64,000 nt of DNA from Schlesneria paludicola DSM 18645 (GCF_000255655.1 NZ_JH636435.1:1-64000), one strand, 5' to 3'; shown: positions 45,241-54,981, counted from the stretch's first letter. Notes: generated by a model not told the origin, from the sequence alone. Numbers and translations are program-made.

Positions 45241-45969
45241 CTATTTGCTTTTCGACGAGTAGGGCCGTGTGGAACGTTTGGCGATGTCGGCATTTGCTTC
45301 GGCAATTGCGGCGGTGACACCGGCGATGGTTTCGTCGTAGAACTTCGGTCCCGCTTCAACCACCCAGGATTCAAGCGCTGCCGGTTTGGAGAGACCTTGT
45401 GCCTGGAGACGTTGTTCCGTGTCGAGTGCCAGTAGCATGCCGCGTACGACGGCCGTTTCCACCTGACCGGCGGGAAGAGTGTTGTTTCCCGCATCTTTGA
45501 TCAACGGTGCGAAGGCGACGCGAGTTGCTCCGAGCCGTAGTGCTTCACGAAGGGCCGTTCGTCCCACGCGTTCCATGCGTTCGAGCGACAGTGATTTTTC
45601 TTCACCGAGTCCAATCAGCAGCAATTGCCTGGCCTTGATTGAGTTTTCTGGAGCCTGAATGAGGAATGTCTCCATTTCATCGCCGCGAAATTCGCCCCGC
45701 TCGCGCACGGCCGCGATGAGTCCCCCCAGGTGTTTGTCGAGTTCCACGGGCGCTCCTGCGAGTCGCGTGTCAGAGGTCTCGGTTCGCTGGAAGTAGCAGA
45801 CAACCTGCAGGGCAACGTCGGCATCGTAGGGCCCCTGCATACGGACGATGATCGGTAGTCCTTTGGGGCCCGATAACTTGGTCTCGGGTGGGGCCGAATC
45901 TGCGGCGCAGAGACCCAACGACATCGAGGTAAGGGCGATCCAACTGATGAGATTCAGGGTGATCTTCAC
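45241..45969 (-). CDS. Secreted orphan M17 aminopeptidase N-terminal domain
   Basis: The 242-residue product has a signal peptide (LISWIALTSMSLGLCAAD) and then matches the N-terminal, non-catalytic domain of M17 leucyl aminopeptidases: VALQVVCYFQRTETSDTRLAGAPVELDKHLGG, NSIKARQLLLIGLGEEKSLSLERMERVGRTALREALRLGATRVAFAP and AAVRGMLLALDTEQR-like VVRGMLLALDTEQR. The metal-binding catalytic domain is absent, and the frame ends normally rather than by an obvious break. It may be a binding or regulatory protein rather than a peptidase. It lies 42 bases downstream of the outer-membrane barrel gene. Confidence 0.85.
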   Translation of the reverse strand: MKITLNLISWIALTSMSLGLCAADSAPPETKLSGPKGLPIIVRMQGPYDADVALQVVCYFQRTETSDTRLAGAPVELDKHLGGLIAAVRERGEFRGDEMETFLIQAPENSIKARQLLLIGLGEEKSLSLERMERVGRTALREALRLGATRVAFAPLIKDAGNNTLPAGQVETAVVRGMLLALDTEQRLQAQGLSKPAALESWVVEAGPKFYDETIAGVTAAIAEANADIAKRSTRPYSSKSK

Positions 45970-46010
45970 GACGAGATCCTTTTCAAGCGGTATTCAACAG
46001 GACGCGGAAA

Positions 46011-47579
46011 TCAAAACTTGTAGGTGAGCCAGCCGGTGACGAAATCGAGTGGCTGTCCCGGAGTCGCATCGGTAAGAAACTGCCCCGGAAAGACATGGAC
46101 GTAGCTGATCAGTACGGTCACATGAGGCTGCGGCGTCCAGACTGCCGTGATCGAGGGGCTCGAGCCGATATACCGGGCATTGCTGGCCTGTCCGCTGGCG
46201 ATTTCAGATCCAGATAAGCGATACACACCATCCTGCAGGGACTCGCGCCAGAAGAAGTTCCAGTCTGCGGACAGCTTCCACGTTTCACTGAGGGTCAAGT
46301 CGAGCGTGGGATGAAGATCAATGATGTTCAAGGGGCCGAAGGGGCCGGCCAGGTTGAAGTAGGCTCCTGAAGGGAAAAGCGGATTGAACGTTTGAAGGTT
46401 TGCCGACTGGGCATTCTGATCCCCGCTCGCCACGTCAAATCGAATTCCGACGGCGGGTTTGAGAGGCGCGTCCGAAAAGTTGTAGCGCACGGCGTTGGCG
46501 GCGGTCCATGCACTAATTCGTCCGGAACCGAACTGGCCGAATTGATAGACGTACTCGAGATTGTATTCCCAGGGCATCGGTCGGCCCCAGACCCTTGTCC
46601 CCACCGAATGACGCAGCTCGTCGCCGGATTTTTGATTAAACATCCCGTCCTGATTGTGAAATCCCAGGTAGTACAGATCGAGACTGAGCCGGTTGTCAGC
46701 GGCAACTGGTCCTGTCCCGTAAAGTCCCCAAAAAGACACGGAGGGATCGGGGATGTCGTCGAATATGTTGGGGTTGTTTTCGACGGGTTTCGACCACCAG
46801 GCGTCAATCGACCAGTCACCGACTTTCGCCAGGGCCCGGATAGCATCAAATGATCGCCGCAAGTTTGGGCCTTCGCGGACGTCGATCAGGCGACCGCTGC
46901 CATAACGAAATTCCTGACGGCCGATGCGCCACGTGAGATTGTTGGATTCGTCGCCGGACCAGATCCAATCTACGAAGCCCTGATGGATATCGAACGTGTT
47001 GTTGTCGATATCCGGGCGTGGTCCGCCGATTCGTCCCTCTTCCGATCCGCTAATGGACTGAAGAAAGACGCGCCAATTTGACCCGAGGTGAATGTCCGAG
47101 TGCAACATATAACGCTGCAGAAAATACGTGTTGTAACCTGCTGCATTCGCCGGGCCGGCTCCGAATCCATCATTGTGATAGGACTCGAACCATTCACGCA
47201 CTTCACCGCCAAGCGTGATGAAGTGATCGTTGCTTTCGCCAAAAGGGATGAACTTGAGCGGGTCCCAGAAGTCAGTCTGCTTTGCGGGGTCTCGCAGATA
47301 CGAAAAGTCTTCGTCGTAACGAAGCACCTTATATGCCGGGTGGTTGGGACCCGCCCGATTGTTTGATCCAGAGAGTGCACTTTGGCCCGGGCCGAGCTGA
47401 GGCGCGTCGGCGGCCGATGAACTGCTTGATGTGCCGGCTTCCTGCGTGGTCTGCTGCGTCTGAGTCGGAAATGGAACAGAAGAAGTCACATCCGTTTCAG
47501 GCCCTTGGGCGGCGCTGACGAGAGGGATCAGCAGGCCGACAACGATCGCGCCGCAATGAAAGCGACAGTGTCGCAACAT
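46011..47579 (-). CDS. Alginate-export-type outer-membrane beta-barrel protein
   Basis: The 522-residue product has a signal peptide (HCGAIVVGLLIPLVSAAQG), a Ser/Thr/Gln-rich linker, then a porin-like body of alternating aromatic strands (LGGEVREWFESYHNDGFG, RYMLHSDIHLGSNWRVFLQ, LTWRIGRQEFRYGSGRLIDVREGPN, WNFFWRESLQDGVYRL), ending in the C-terminal aromatic residue expected for outer-membrane insertion (WLTYKF). This matches the alginate-export (AlgE-like) porin family, many of which carry other anions. The Met at 47579 begins the signal peptide; 47636 is an alternative. It probably brings the substrate of the neighbouring hydrolases across the outer membrane. Confidence 0.82.
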   Translation of the reverse strand: MLRHCRFHCGAIVVGLLIPLVSAAQGPETDVTSSVPFPTQTQQTTQEAGTSSSSSAADAPQLGPGQSALSGSNNRAGPNHPAYKVLRYDEDFSYLRDPAKQTDFWDPLKFIPFGESNDHFITLGGEVREWFESYHNDGFGAGPANAAGYNTYFLQRYMLHSDIHLGSNWRVFLQSISGSEEGRIGGPRPDIDNNTFDIHQGFVDWIWSGDESNNLTWRIGRQEFRYGSGRLIDVREGPNLRRSFDAIRALAKVGDWSIDAWWSKPVENNPNIFDDIPDPSVSFWGLYGTGPVAADNRLSLDLYYLGFHNQDGMFNQKSGDELRHSVGTRVWGRPMPWEYNLEYVYQFGQFGSGRISAWTAANAVRYNFSDAPLKPAVGIRFDVASGDQNAQSANLQTFNPLFPSGAYFNLAGPFGPLNIIDLHPTLDLTLSETWKLSADWNFFWRESLQDGVYRLSGSEIASGQASNARYIGSSPSITAVWTPQPHVTVLISYVHVFPGQFLTDATPGQPLDFVTGWLTYKF

Positions 47580-47686
47580 TGTATGGACCGATCGTTGATG
47601 CAGCGGCCTTACCGTAATTTCTGTCGTCCCTCTCATTGTGGTCCGGTGGTTATTCCAAATTCCTCGGCCGTTGCCCCGTACGCCAC

Positions 47687-49537
47687 TTAGAACGCCCAGC
47701 ACGAGCAACCCGTTCCCCAGAATGGTTCGTAAATCGCACCTTCGACACAGCCCGCGATCCGATGAAACAAGTCATGCGACGTCGTTCCGTGAGCCTGCTG
47801 GACAGTGTTTCTGGTCTGCAGTGCCGCGGGAATTCCGTTGTAGTATCCACCGTATGTTCCGACCGGAGACCAATCTGGTGAAACGGGCAATGGTTTCGGT
47901 GCCAGGTTCGAGAACGGCCCGTTGGCATAGACAATCTTTCCGCCGACGACGGTCAGGACCGATTGCAAGCCTTTGATTTCGTGTTCCGGCACGGAGAAAT
48001 AGTCGGCCGACAGAACCGCCACGTCGGCAAGCTGGCCCACGGCGAGTCGTCCCTTCGTCTGATCTTCGCCAGACATCCACGCCGAGCCTTGCGTATACAA
48101 TCGCAGGGCTGTTTCGCGGTCGACTCGATTGGCCTCGGGATAAAGTGCCAGACCGCCCACCGTGCGCCCACTGACCAGCCAGTAGAGCGAGACCCACGGG
48201 TTGAAACTGGCTACGCGGGTGGCGTCGGTACCCGCCCCGACGGGGATTCCCATCGACAACATTTTCGAGATCGGGGGCGTCTGTGTCGCCGCCTCGGCAC
48301 CATATCGATCGACGAAATACTCACCCTGAAATGCCATTCGGTGTTGAATTGCGATTCCCCCGCCGAGGGTCTTGATGCGTTCGAGATTTTGCTCTGTGAC
48401 GGTCTCGGCATGATCGAAGAACCAACGCAATCCGGCAAACGGGACGTCTCGATCAACCCGTTCGAAGACATCCAGAAAGCGACTGATGGATTCGTTATAG
48501 GTCGCGTGAAGTCGGAACGGCCAACGCTGTTCGGCGAGAAGTTTGACCACGCGATGAAGCTCGTCTTCCATGGACGGATTCAGATCGGGGCGCGGTTCGA
48601 GGAAGTCTTCAAAGTCGGCCGCAGAGAAGACAAGCATCTCTCCCGCCCCGTTCATGCGATAGAAATCGCTGCCCGCGCCGGGGCTGGTCATGGACGTCCA
48701 CCGGGCGAAGTCTTCGTATTCGCCCTTCGGTTTCTGCGTGAACAGGTTGTAGGCAACGCGTACCGTCATTTCGCCGCGGCGATGCAGATCTTCGACGACG
48801 GCATAGTCGTCGGGGTAGTTTTGAAATCCTCCGCCGGCATCGATCACGCTGGTGATCCCCAGGCGGTTGAGCTCACGCATGAAATGTCGCGTCGAATTGA
48901 TCTGATCGCTGGGTGACAGTTTGGGGCCCTTGGCCAGTGTCGCATACAGGATCATGGCATTGGGCCGCGCGATCAGAATCCCGGTTGGATTTCCCTGTTT
49001 GTCCCGTTGGATTTCACCGCCCGGCGGATCGGGGGTGTCTTTCGTGTATCCCACCGCACGCAGGGCCGCGGCGTTCAGAATTGCGCGATCATAGAGATGC
49101 AGGATAAAAACGGGCGTATCAGGGGCGGCGGCATTCACCTCTGCCAGGGTTGGCATCCGTCGTTCGGCAAACTGAAATTCGCTCCATCCCCCGACGACTC
49201 GAACCCACTGCGGCGCTGGCGTTCGTTTCGCCTGCTCGGCAAGCATTCGCAGTGCATCTGCGAGAGAAGGAACGCCATCCCAACGCAGTTCGAGGTTGAA
49301 ATTGAGGCCACCGCGGATCAGGTGGAGGTGCGAATCATTCAGTCCAGGAATGGCACGGCGGCCCTGCAGGTCAACGACCGTGGTCGACGGACCCCGAAGC
49401 GCCAGAACGGCGGCGTCGTCACCCGTGGCCAGCACCTTGCCGTCACGGGCGGCGAGTGCGGAAACTTCCGCAGCCGATGAATCCTGGGTCGAAATTCGAC
49501 CGTTGAAGAGAACGAGATCGGGGAACAGTTCGGTCAA
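47687..49537 (-). CDS. YtcJ-like amidohydrolase
   Basis: Amidohydrolase_3 enzymes hydrolyse amide, formamide or imide bonds with a binuclear metal centre. The 616-residue protein has the composite barrel-flanking sheet (PDLVLFNGRISTQDSS, VDLQGRRAIPGLNDSHLHL with the HxH metal pair), RWFFDHAETVTEQNLERIKTLGG with further ligand histidines, IPVGAGTDATRVASFNPW with the conserved Asp, and GRLAVGQLADVAVLSADYF. There is no signal peptide. A Cys-containing tail (GTGCSCWAF) is common in this subfamily. The preceding ATG has a GGAGGAATC leader. The isochorismatase-like gene 320 bases upstream is a common companion in other bacteria. Confidence 0.9.
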   Translation of the reverse strand: MTELFPDLVLFNGRISTQDSSAAEVSALAARDGKVLATGDDAAVLALRGPSTTVVDLQGRRAIPGLNDSHLHLIRGGLNFNLELRWDGVPSLADALRMLAEQAKRTPAPQWVRVVGGWSEFQFAERRMPTLAEVNAAAPDTPVFILHLYDRAILNAAALRAVGYTKDTPDPPGGEIQRDKQGNPTGILIARPNAMILYATLAKGPKLSPSDQINSTRHFMRELNRLGITSVIDAGGGFQNYPDDYAVVEDLHRRGEMTVRVAYNLFTQKPKGEYEDFARWTSMTSPGAGSDFYRMNGAGEMLVFSAADFEDFLEPRPDLNPSMEDELHRVVKLLAEQRWPFRLHATYNESISRFLDVFERVDRDVPFAGLRWFFDHAETVTEQNLERIKTLGGGIAIQHRMAFQGEYFVDRYGAEAATQTPPISKMLSMGIPVGAGTDATRVASFNPWVSLYWLVSGRTVGGLALYPEANRVDRETALRLYTQGSAWMSGEDQTKGRLAVGQLADVAVLSADYFSVPEHEIKGLQSVLTVVGGKIVYANGPFSNLAPKPLPVSPDWSPVGTYGGYYNGIPAALQTRNTVQQAHGTTSHDLFHRIAGCVEGAIYEPFWGTGCSCWAF

Positions 49538-49860
49538 GGTGATTCCTCCTAATTTGACGGCATCTCTTCATCGGCAACTTGCGAACATTCTGTTCTCACT
49601 CGAAGCCATGTGCACAACAGATTTCGGGGTAGTGCGTCTGTTGTCGAAATTTGATTCGATCTTCATTGACCACTCGTCGCCGCTTAGACCGGCGACTTTT
49701 GCTGTCCGCTGGGATCATTCGTTTGGAGCGACCCAAGTTCCGTATTGGAACGCGACACGCTGTGATTTTTCGAAGGGGCCGGTCGGCCGAATCTGCGGAT
49801 CGTTGTCGCGCCGTTCGGGCGACTTTCAATTCGGTGGATTCGGCCGATTCGATTCCTATC
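49538..49860. other. Intergenic region between hydrolase genes
   Basis: About 320 bases separate the isochorismatase-like and amidohydrolase genes, both on the minus strand. I see no coding frame or structure that I can support; a promoter for the amidohydrolase gene is likely here. Confidence 0.35.
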
Positions 49861-50526
49861 CTAATGATCCGATTTCAAGCGGACGGGGTAGGGGGGCTGC
49901 TTGTGAACCATGGTGTATGCGTACTCGACACCTTGTCCGTAGGCGCCGCAGTGCTGCAGGACCAGCCCCATGACGGCGTCGTAGGTGTCTCGTTTGGCCC
50001 AGTCGCGCTGAAATTCCAGCAACACTTGTAGCGCGGTGACGGGGGCTGCGCCGGCTTGGACAACCCGGTCCATGGCTGCGCGATGGGCGACTTCGCTCGT
50101 CCCGCCAGAGGCATCTTCAACTGCATAGACTTCGTAACCGGCTTGCATCGCCTGGATGGCGGGAAACGTGAGGCAGACTTCGGTCCAGAGGGCCGCGATG
50201 ACCAGCTTCTTACGTCCGGTTTTCTCGACCGCCTGCACAAACTTCTTGTCTTCCCATGAGTTCATACTCGTTCGTTCGATCGGAGTGTTTCCGGGAAACA
50301 GTTCGGTAATTTGGGGCCACATATGTCCCGAAAAACTTTCGGTCTCGACGGTGGTCAGAATGACCGGCACGTTGAAGATTTTGGCGGCTTTCGCGAGGAC
50401 CAGCGTATTGTTGACGAGTGTTTGCCGGTCAATATTGGCGACGCCGAAGGTCATTTGCGGCTGGTGATCGATGAAGATTACCGCGCAGTTTGTGGGATCG
50501 AGCAGGCTGAGGATCGGTTTCGACAT
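49861..50526 (-). CDS. Isochorismatase-fold hydrolase (YcaC-like)
   Basis: Cysteine hydrolases of this fold attack amide or vinyl-ether bonds. The 221-residue protein has D20 in VIFIDHQPQMTF and the nucleophile C118 in AALWTEVCLTFPAIQAM, with the conserved cis-peptide region before it. MNSWEDKKFVQAV and AMDRVVQAGAAPVTALQVLLEFQRDWA are typical of the YcaC branch, whose natural substrate is unknown. It lacks a signal peptide. A GGAGG leader precedes the ATG. It lies upstream of the amidohydrolase and barrel genes on the same strand, which suggests a shared pathway. Confidence 0.9.
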   Translation of the reverse strand: MSKPILSLLDPTNCAVIFIDHQPQMTFGVANIDRQTLVNNTLVLAKAAKIFNVPVILTTVETESFSGHMWPQITELFPGNTPIERTSMNSWEDKKFVQAVEKTGRKKLVIAALWTEVCLTFPAIQAMQAGYEVYAVEDASGGTSEVAHRAAMDRVVQAGAAPVTALQVLLEFQRDWAKRDTYDAVMGLVLQHCGAYGQGVEYAYTMVHKQPPYPVRLKSDH

Positions 50527-50725
50527 CGGAGGATTCCTTCAAGGGAAGCTGTCGTGGCGGCGGACAGGAACGCAAGAAAGTGTAGTTCGATTGATTCGAT
50601 CCAACTATTCCACGAAAGAGGGGATTCGAAGGCCCCCGGTTGAGGAGCGGCGGCGTACCTCTTTTGAGGGAGGCGTGGTTGCGTATGGCCCCACAGTCAG
50701 TCGATCGATGCGGATTTCCGAAGTG

Positions 50726-51349
50726 TCAGTCCAGCCGAACGAGCCCGCGTTTCAGGGCCATGGTTGCGGCCGATGTACGATCACTGACGCCCATTTTCGC
50801 AAGAATATTCTTGATATGGCTTTTCACGGTCTCTTCAGTGACATAGAGGGTGAGCGACGCGTCGCGGTTCGACTTACCCTGCACAACGAGCCGCAGGACA
50901 TCGAGCTCTCTCGGAGTCAGTTCTGGGGCCGCGGCCCGTTCCGCCAGCTTGGCCGCAATCAGCGCGGGGATACAAGTTTTGCCTGCATGGACCGCACGAA
51001 TGCTCTCAATGATTTCGCTGAATGTGGCGTCCTTCAGCAGGAATCCTTTGGCCCCAGCACGCAGCGCACGATAAATATCTTCGTCGGTGTCGAACGTGGT
51101 CAGAATGATAATCCGTGCCGTCAAGAATTCTTCGCGAATGGCCGCGACGACCTCGACTCCATCCCGCCGGGGCATTCGCAGATCGAGTAGCAACAAATCG
51201 GGATGGTGCTCGCGAAAAAGACTGACAGCCTCGTCACCATTTGCCGCTTCAGCGATCACTTTCATGCCGCCAGCTTCATTCAGCATGGCGACCAGTCCCT
51301 TTCTGACGACGATATGGTCGTCGGCGAGCATGATTCGGATGTCATTCAA
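50726..51349 (-). CDS. NarL/LuxR-type response regulator
   Basis: The 207-residue protein has a receiver domain (DD at 10-11, phospho-acceptor D56 in LLLLDLRMPRRDG, conserved Thr and Lys in LTTFDTDED and GFLLKD) and a C-terminal LuxR helix-turn-helix (LTPRELDVLRLVVQGKSNRDASLTLYVTEETVKSHIKNILAKMGVSDRT). Its start overlaps the end of the histidine kinase gene by eight bases, so the pair is translationally coupled. It may regulate the hydrolase/porin genes downstream on the same strand; this is inference from position. Confidence 0.93.
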   Translation of the reverse strand: MNDIRIMLADDHIVVRKGLVAMLNEAGGMKVIAEAANGDEAVSLFREHHPDLLLLDLRMPRRDGVEVVAAIREEFLTARIIILTTFDTDEDIYRALRAGAKGFLLKDATFSEIIESIRAVHAGKTCIPALIAAKLAERAAAPELTPRELDVLRLVVQGKSNRDASLTLYVTEETVKSHIKNILAKMGVSDRTSAATMALKRGLVRLD

Positions 51350-52613
51350 GAGTCACCTCATTCTCTGCCTGAAGCGGCAGTTCGACAGAGACGTCGGTTC
51401 CTTCACCGGGAACGCTGGCCATTGAGAAGGACGCGCCAATGCGATCGGCACGCTCGCGCATGCTGATGAGGCCAAAGCCACGTGGCAGGTGTTCCGTCGT
51501 CGGCGTGAATCCCCGACCGTTGTCAGCGATTGTGATCTTAACGAGCCGATTTGAACATTCGAGCGAAATTCGAATCCATTGCGCGTGGCCATGTTTCAGG
51601 CTGTTATTGAGTGCCTCTTGCACGATGCGAAACAGTTCCGTTTCGACAGCGGGCGGCAACGAGCGAAGCGGTCCCAACACTTCGACATCGATTCGAGGCG
51701 ATTCCGGGTTCCGGATTCGATCGACGAATTGTCGGATCGCCGAGGGCAAGTCGACGCCTTCCAGATCAGGCGGCCTAAGGCCCCAGATGGAACGGCGCAC
51801 TTCAGAAAGTCCGTGTCGTGCAAGGGCAATCGCTTCATCAATGCATTCACGTGCTTTGTCTGGGTTTCGACCAAGGGTCTGTCGTGCAGTCTCGAGATGC
51901 AGGCTGATTCCGGCAAACTCTTGCCCCATGGTATCGTGAATCTCTCGCGCGAGGCGATTGCGTTCCTCGGCAACGGCGGCACGGCTGGCCTGGTCCGTTA
52001 AGCGAATGAGTTGCATTCCCAATGCGGCCTGGTTGGCCAGAGCGTGGGCGAGTTCCCATTCCGAGGAATTGAATGTTGGTTTGGAAAAGAATGCCATTCC
52101 CATGAACCCGACGGGTTCACCGCCCGCCAAAAGCATCATGCTGAGCCACTCTTTGACCCCAACCGAGTCGAACCAGACGGCGAGTTCTTCGGGCAGATGT
52201 AAACTGCGCGCGTCGTCGGCCAGAATGGTTGACATGCCACTGTCGAGAAACTGCCGATAGGCGGGGCAGATGGTCGCCGAAAATCGTTGCAGGTACTGCG
52301 GTTCGTCGGGGCGAAGCCCGATTTGCGTCTGTCCATCACGAACGCCCGCCATGAATTCAAAGGTTTTGTCGTCCGCGTTGAAGACGAAGATTTGGGCAAT
52401 ATCCGCTTTTAGTAACGCCGCGCCGCTCGACAGTGTATGGACGAGGAATTCCTGTAGATCGCTGCCCTGGACCAGGCGACTTGCATTTTCTTGCAGCGTG
52501 AAATGAAAACGCTCGACCTCAGAACGCTGAAGATGCGAGTGATCTGCAAATGCGGCGGACGAAATCGCTTCGCGATGCTGGGACGAACGTCGCTGTTCGT
52601 GATCGGCTGGCAT
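51342..52613 (-). CDS. NarX-type sensor histidine kinase with GAF domain
   Basis: The 423-residue cytoplasmic protein has a GAF domain (about residues 40-205; LVHTLSSGAALLKADIAQIFVFNADD) followed by a HisKA_3 dimerisation domain with the phospho-acceptor H226 in LAREIHDTMGQEFAGI and an ATPase domain with the N-box ELFRIVQEALNNSLKHGHA and G-box IADNGRGF. There is no membrane helix, so it senses an internal signal such as a small ligand or redox state. It is coupled to the NarL-type regulator. Confidence 0.92.
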   Translation of the reverse strand: MPADHEQRRSSQHREAISSAAFADHSHLQRSEVERFHFTLQENASRLVQGSDLQEFLVHTLSSGAALLKADIAQIFVFNADDKTFEFMAGVRDGQTQIGLRPDEPQYLQRFSATICPAYRQFLDSGMSTILADDARSLHLPEELAVWFDSVGVKEWLSMMLLAGGEPVGFMGMAFFSKPTFNSSEWELAHALANQAALGMQLIRLTDQASRAAVAEERNRLAREIHDTMGQEFAGISLHLETARQTLGRNPDKARECIDEAIALARHGLSEVRRSIWGLRPPDLEGVDLPSAIRQFVDRIRNPESPRIDVEVLGPLRSLPPAVETELFRIVQEALNNSLKHGHAQWIRISLECSNRLVKITIADNGRGFTPTTEHLPRGFGLISMRERADRIGASFSMASVPGEGTDVSVELPLQAENEVTLE

Positions 52614-53319
52614 GTTGGTTTTCGCGAGGTGTGTTCGGGAAACGATGGATTCGGAGAGAGGTCACTTCTCAGTGAACGCAACGTCAAAATTCCCTTCGGA
52701 TATTTCTCGAGAGATCGTCTCATAGGAGGCATCGCCGAGCGGTGCCACAAAATGAGTGTCTCTGGCGTCTCGTCAAATTTTTGATCGCCTTGATCGTTTT
52801 GAACTAGATGTTGCTGATCTCTCAATGCGGCAATGTGTTATGGCAGATTGACAAGGCGATCAATTGAGCACGTTGATCTTGTTGTTGCAGTCTTTCTGTC
52901 AGTGCCGTGCGGACGCGACCTGCACGGAATGGTGTTGTGGCCGAAACATTCGGTTGATTCGGGTTGGAGACGGTCATGGGGAAGGTACTCTGTGATGCAT
53001 TGTCGATGTGTCGTTCGAACTCCCCATGCACGAGGGTTGCACGACGACGAATATCATAGGAGCTCTGCCGAGCGCGTCACGGCCAATTTGGTCCCATCTT
53101 CCAATCGTTTGGAAACTCCCGTGGATTTGGGAACGCCTCGTTGTGACGTGATCGCGCGTTGACGCCGTTCCGAATTGGATTCTGCGTGATGTATTGACGC
53201 ATTCACGAACAGCTTCAACGCACGGGCGCCATCAGTTCAACGGCGAGGTCGTTGCGATTGAAATGCGGCTGACATTGAGACTCGCGTTGGAAATCCCAAT
53301 GAAGTCTTATGTCAAAGCT
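52614..53319. other. Long intergenic region
   Basis: About 700 bases upstream of the histidine kinase gene and past the end of the kinase gene at 53320. A 12-base inverted repeat (ttgatcgccttg at 52781-52792, caaggcgatcaa at 52852-52863) lies in it with a 59-base spacing. Short frames on both strands have no recognisable domain. I see no tRNA or known RNA family. Confidence 0.4.
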
Positions 53320-54981
53320 CTATTGTGGATTGCTGGAGTTGTCTGCTGGTTCAAGTGGTTCGAGCCAAGGCGGGTTTCCGGGATTGTCTGAACGCTCGAT
53401 TCGCTTCACGGCATACGCGACCTGCGGGCGAACCTCTTCGTTGTCGCGGTAGAGGTTTTTCACGCTTGTCCAGATCTCTTCGGCGTCGACCGTATTTCCC
53501 TTTTTGAAGAGCGAGTCGGCTTCCTTCAGTTTTTTATTGATGTAGGAAATGTAGTCTTCGTCTGCACCACCCGCTTTGACGATTGCGTTGATCTGGTCTT
53601 CCGCGAGCAGCACGTAGAGTTGGGCGTCTTTCTTATCTTTGAACAAACGCGTGATGCTGCGAAACTGGCGAAGCGCGGTGATTCGGTCGCCAAATTTCAA
53701 GAAATGTTCTGCAGCCAGAAACAGTTTCTCTTGTTCATTGGCCGGACCTTCTCGCAGGCGGCGGGGGCTATGCATATCTTTGTCGAGCACCTTCTTGTCG
53801 ATATCGACCATCATTTGGTGCGCTTTTTCTGCGTATCGACCTTCAGGAAAACGCTCAATGAGTGGCTGAAGGTACTTGGTTTTTGCTTCGCGCCAATCCG
53901 CGGTGTATTCCGTCAGCAAGAGTTTGTCGGCGCGCGCCATCAACTGTTCTTCACCGGGCGGCATGAACTGCCAGGCCACCACGCCCAAGAGAAGTAACAA
54001 GCAGAGTGCCAGAAACCAGATTCGTTCGTAGAACGGGCTGTTGTCTTTCTTCTTCTTTTTCTTCTTCTTTCCGAGGATCGATTTCAATTCTTCGGCCGAC
54101 TGGCTACGGCCACCCACCGTGCCGGTGGCCAGAGTCTGCGCGGCCATACTGCGCTGCTCTGTCACTTTCGTCCGGACGTTTTCGATTTCACCCTGCAGGG
54201 CGAGTGCATCATAGACGCGATCGGCGGGGTCTTTCTCGAGCAATCGAAAGATCAATTCTTCGAGAAAGAGGGGACAGTCGGGGACAAGTGACGTGATTCG
54301 AGGCGGATCTTCCTGGAGATGCTGCATGAGCATCTCACCTTGATTCTCGCTCGTAAACGGTGTTTCCCCGGCGATCATCTCGAACAGGACGCAGCCCAGA
54401 GCGTACAGATCGGTCTTCTTGTCGACGGGCGGTTTGCCTCGAATCTGTTCGGGCGCCATGTAGGCGTAGGTTCCGACCGTCTTTCCGGCTGCGGTGAGGG
54501 CTGTCGCGGTCGTGTCGCGCGCGATCCCGAAGTCGGTGAGCTTGATGACATTGCCGGGGCTCATCAGCAGATTCGCGGGTTTGAGGTCGCGATGGATGAC
54601 GCCCGCTTCGTGAGCGTGCTCGAGGGCCATGGCAATTTGCGTAGCGATATCGAGGGCTTCTTCCCAGGGAAGCCGCTGTTTCTTTTTGAGGTACGATTCG
54701 ACGGACCCCGCCTCGACCAGTTCCATCGCGTAGAAACGCTGCGAACCAAATTTGCCCCCGCCGTAATAGCGGACAATGTTGGGATGCTGCAGCTTTTTCA
54801 GGATCGAGATTTCGCGTTCGAAGCGGCGCTGCAAAGATTCTGAGTCGGAAACGTCGGGGGAAAGAATCTTCAGAGCGACACGCGCTCCGTTCTTGGTGTA
54901 GGTCGCCCGATAGACGATTCCCATTCCGCCGACGCCGATTCGGTCCCCAACTTCAAAGGGGCCGATCATCCTCTTGGTCAT
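53320..54981 (-). CDS. Membrane Ser/Thr protein kinase
   Basis: The 553-residue protein starts directly with the Hanks kinase domain (8-275): GVGGMG at 16-21, catalytic K38, HRDLKPAN at 130-137, DFG at 150-152 and APE at 177-179. A juxtamembrane part carries eight consecutive lysines (305-312), followed by one membrane helix (321-340) and a 210-residue extracytoplasmic part that is helical and charged, with a TPR-like look (YLQPLIERFPEGRYAEKAHQM, GDRITALRQFRSITRLF). It has no anti-sigma finger and no sigma gene beside it. The lysines probably bind the inner leaflet. Confidence 0.92.
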   Translation of the reverse strand: MTKRMIGPFEVGDRIGVGGMGIVYRATYTKNGARVALKILSPDVSDSESLQRRFEREISILKKLQHPNIVRYYGGGKFGSQRFYAMELVEAGSVESYLKKKQRLPWEEALDIATQIAMALEHAHEAGVIHRDLKPANLLMSPGNVIKLTDFGIARDTTATALTAAGKTVGTYAYMAPEQIRGKPPVDKKTDLYALGCVLFEMIAGETPFTSENQGEMLMQHLQEDPPRITSLVPDCPLFLEELIFRLLEKDPADRVYDALALQGEIENVRTKVTEQRSMAAQTLATGTVGGRSQSAEELKSILGKKKKKKKKDNSPFYERIWFLALCLLLLLGVVAWQFMPPGEEQLMARADKLLLTEYTADWREAKTKYLQPLIERFPEGRYAEKAHQMMVDIDKKVLDKDMHSPRRLREGPANEQEKLFLAAEHFLKFGDRITALRQFRSITRLFKDKKDAQLYVLLAEDQINAIVKAGGADEDYISYINKKLKEADSLFKKGNTVDAEEIWTSVKNLYRDNEEVRPQVAYAVKRIERSDNPGNPPWLEPLEPADNSSNPQ

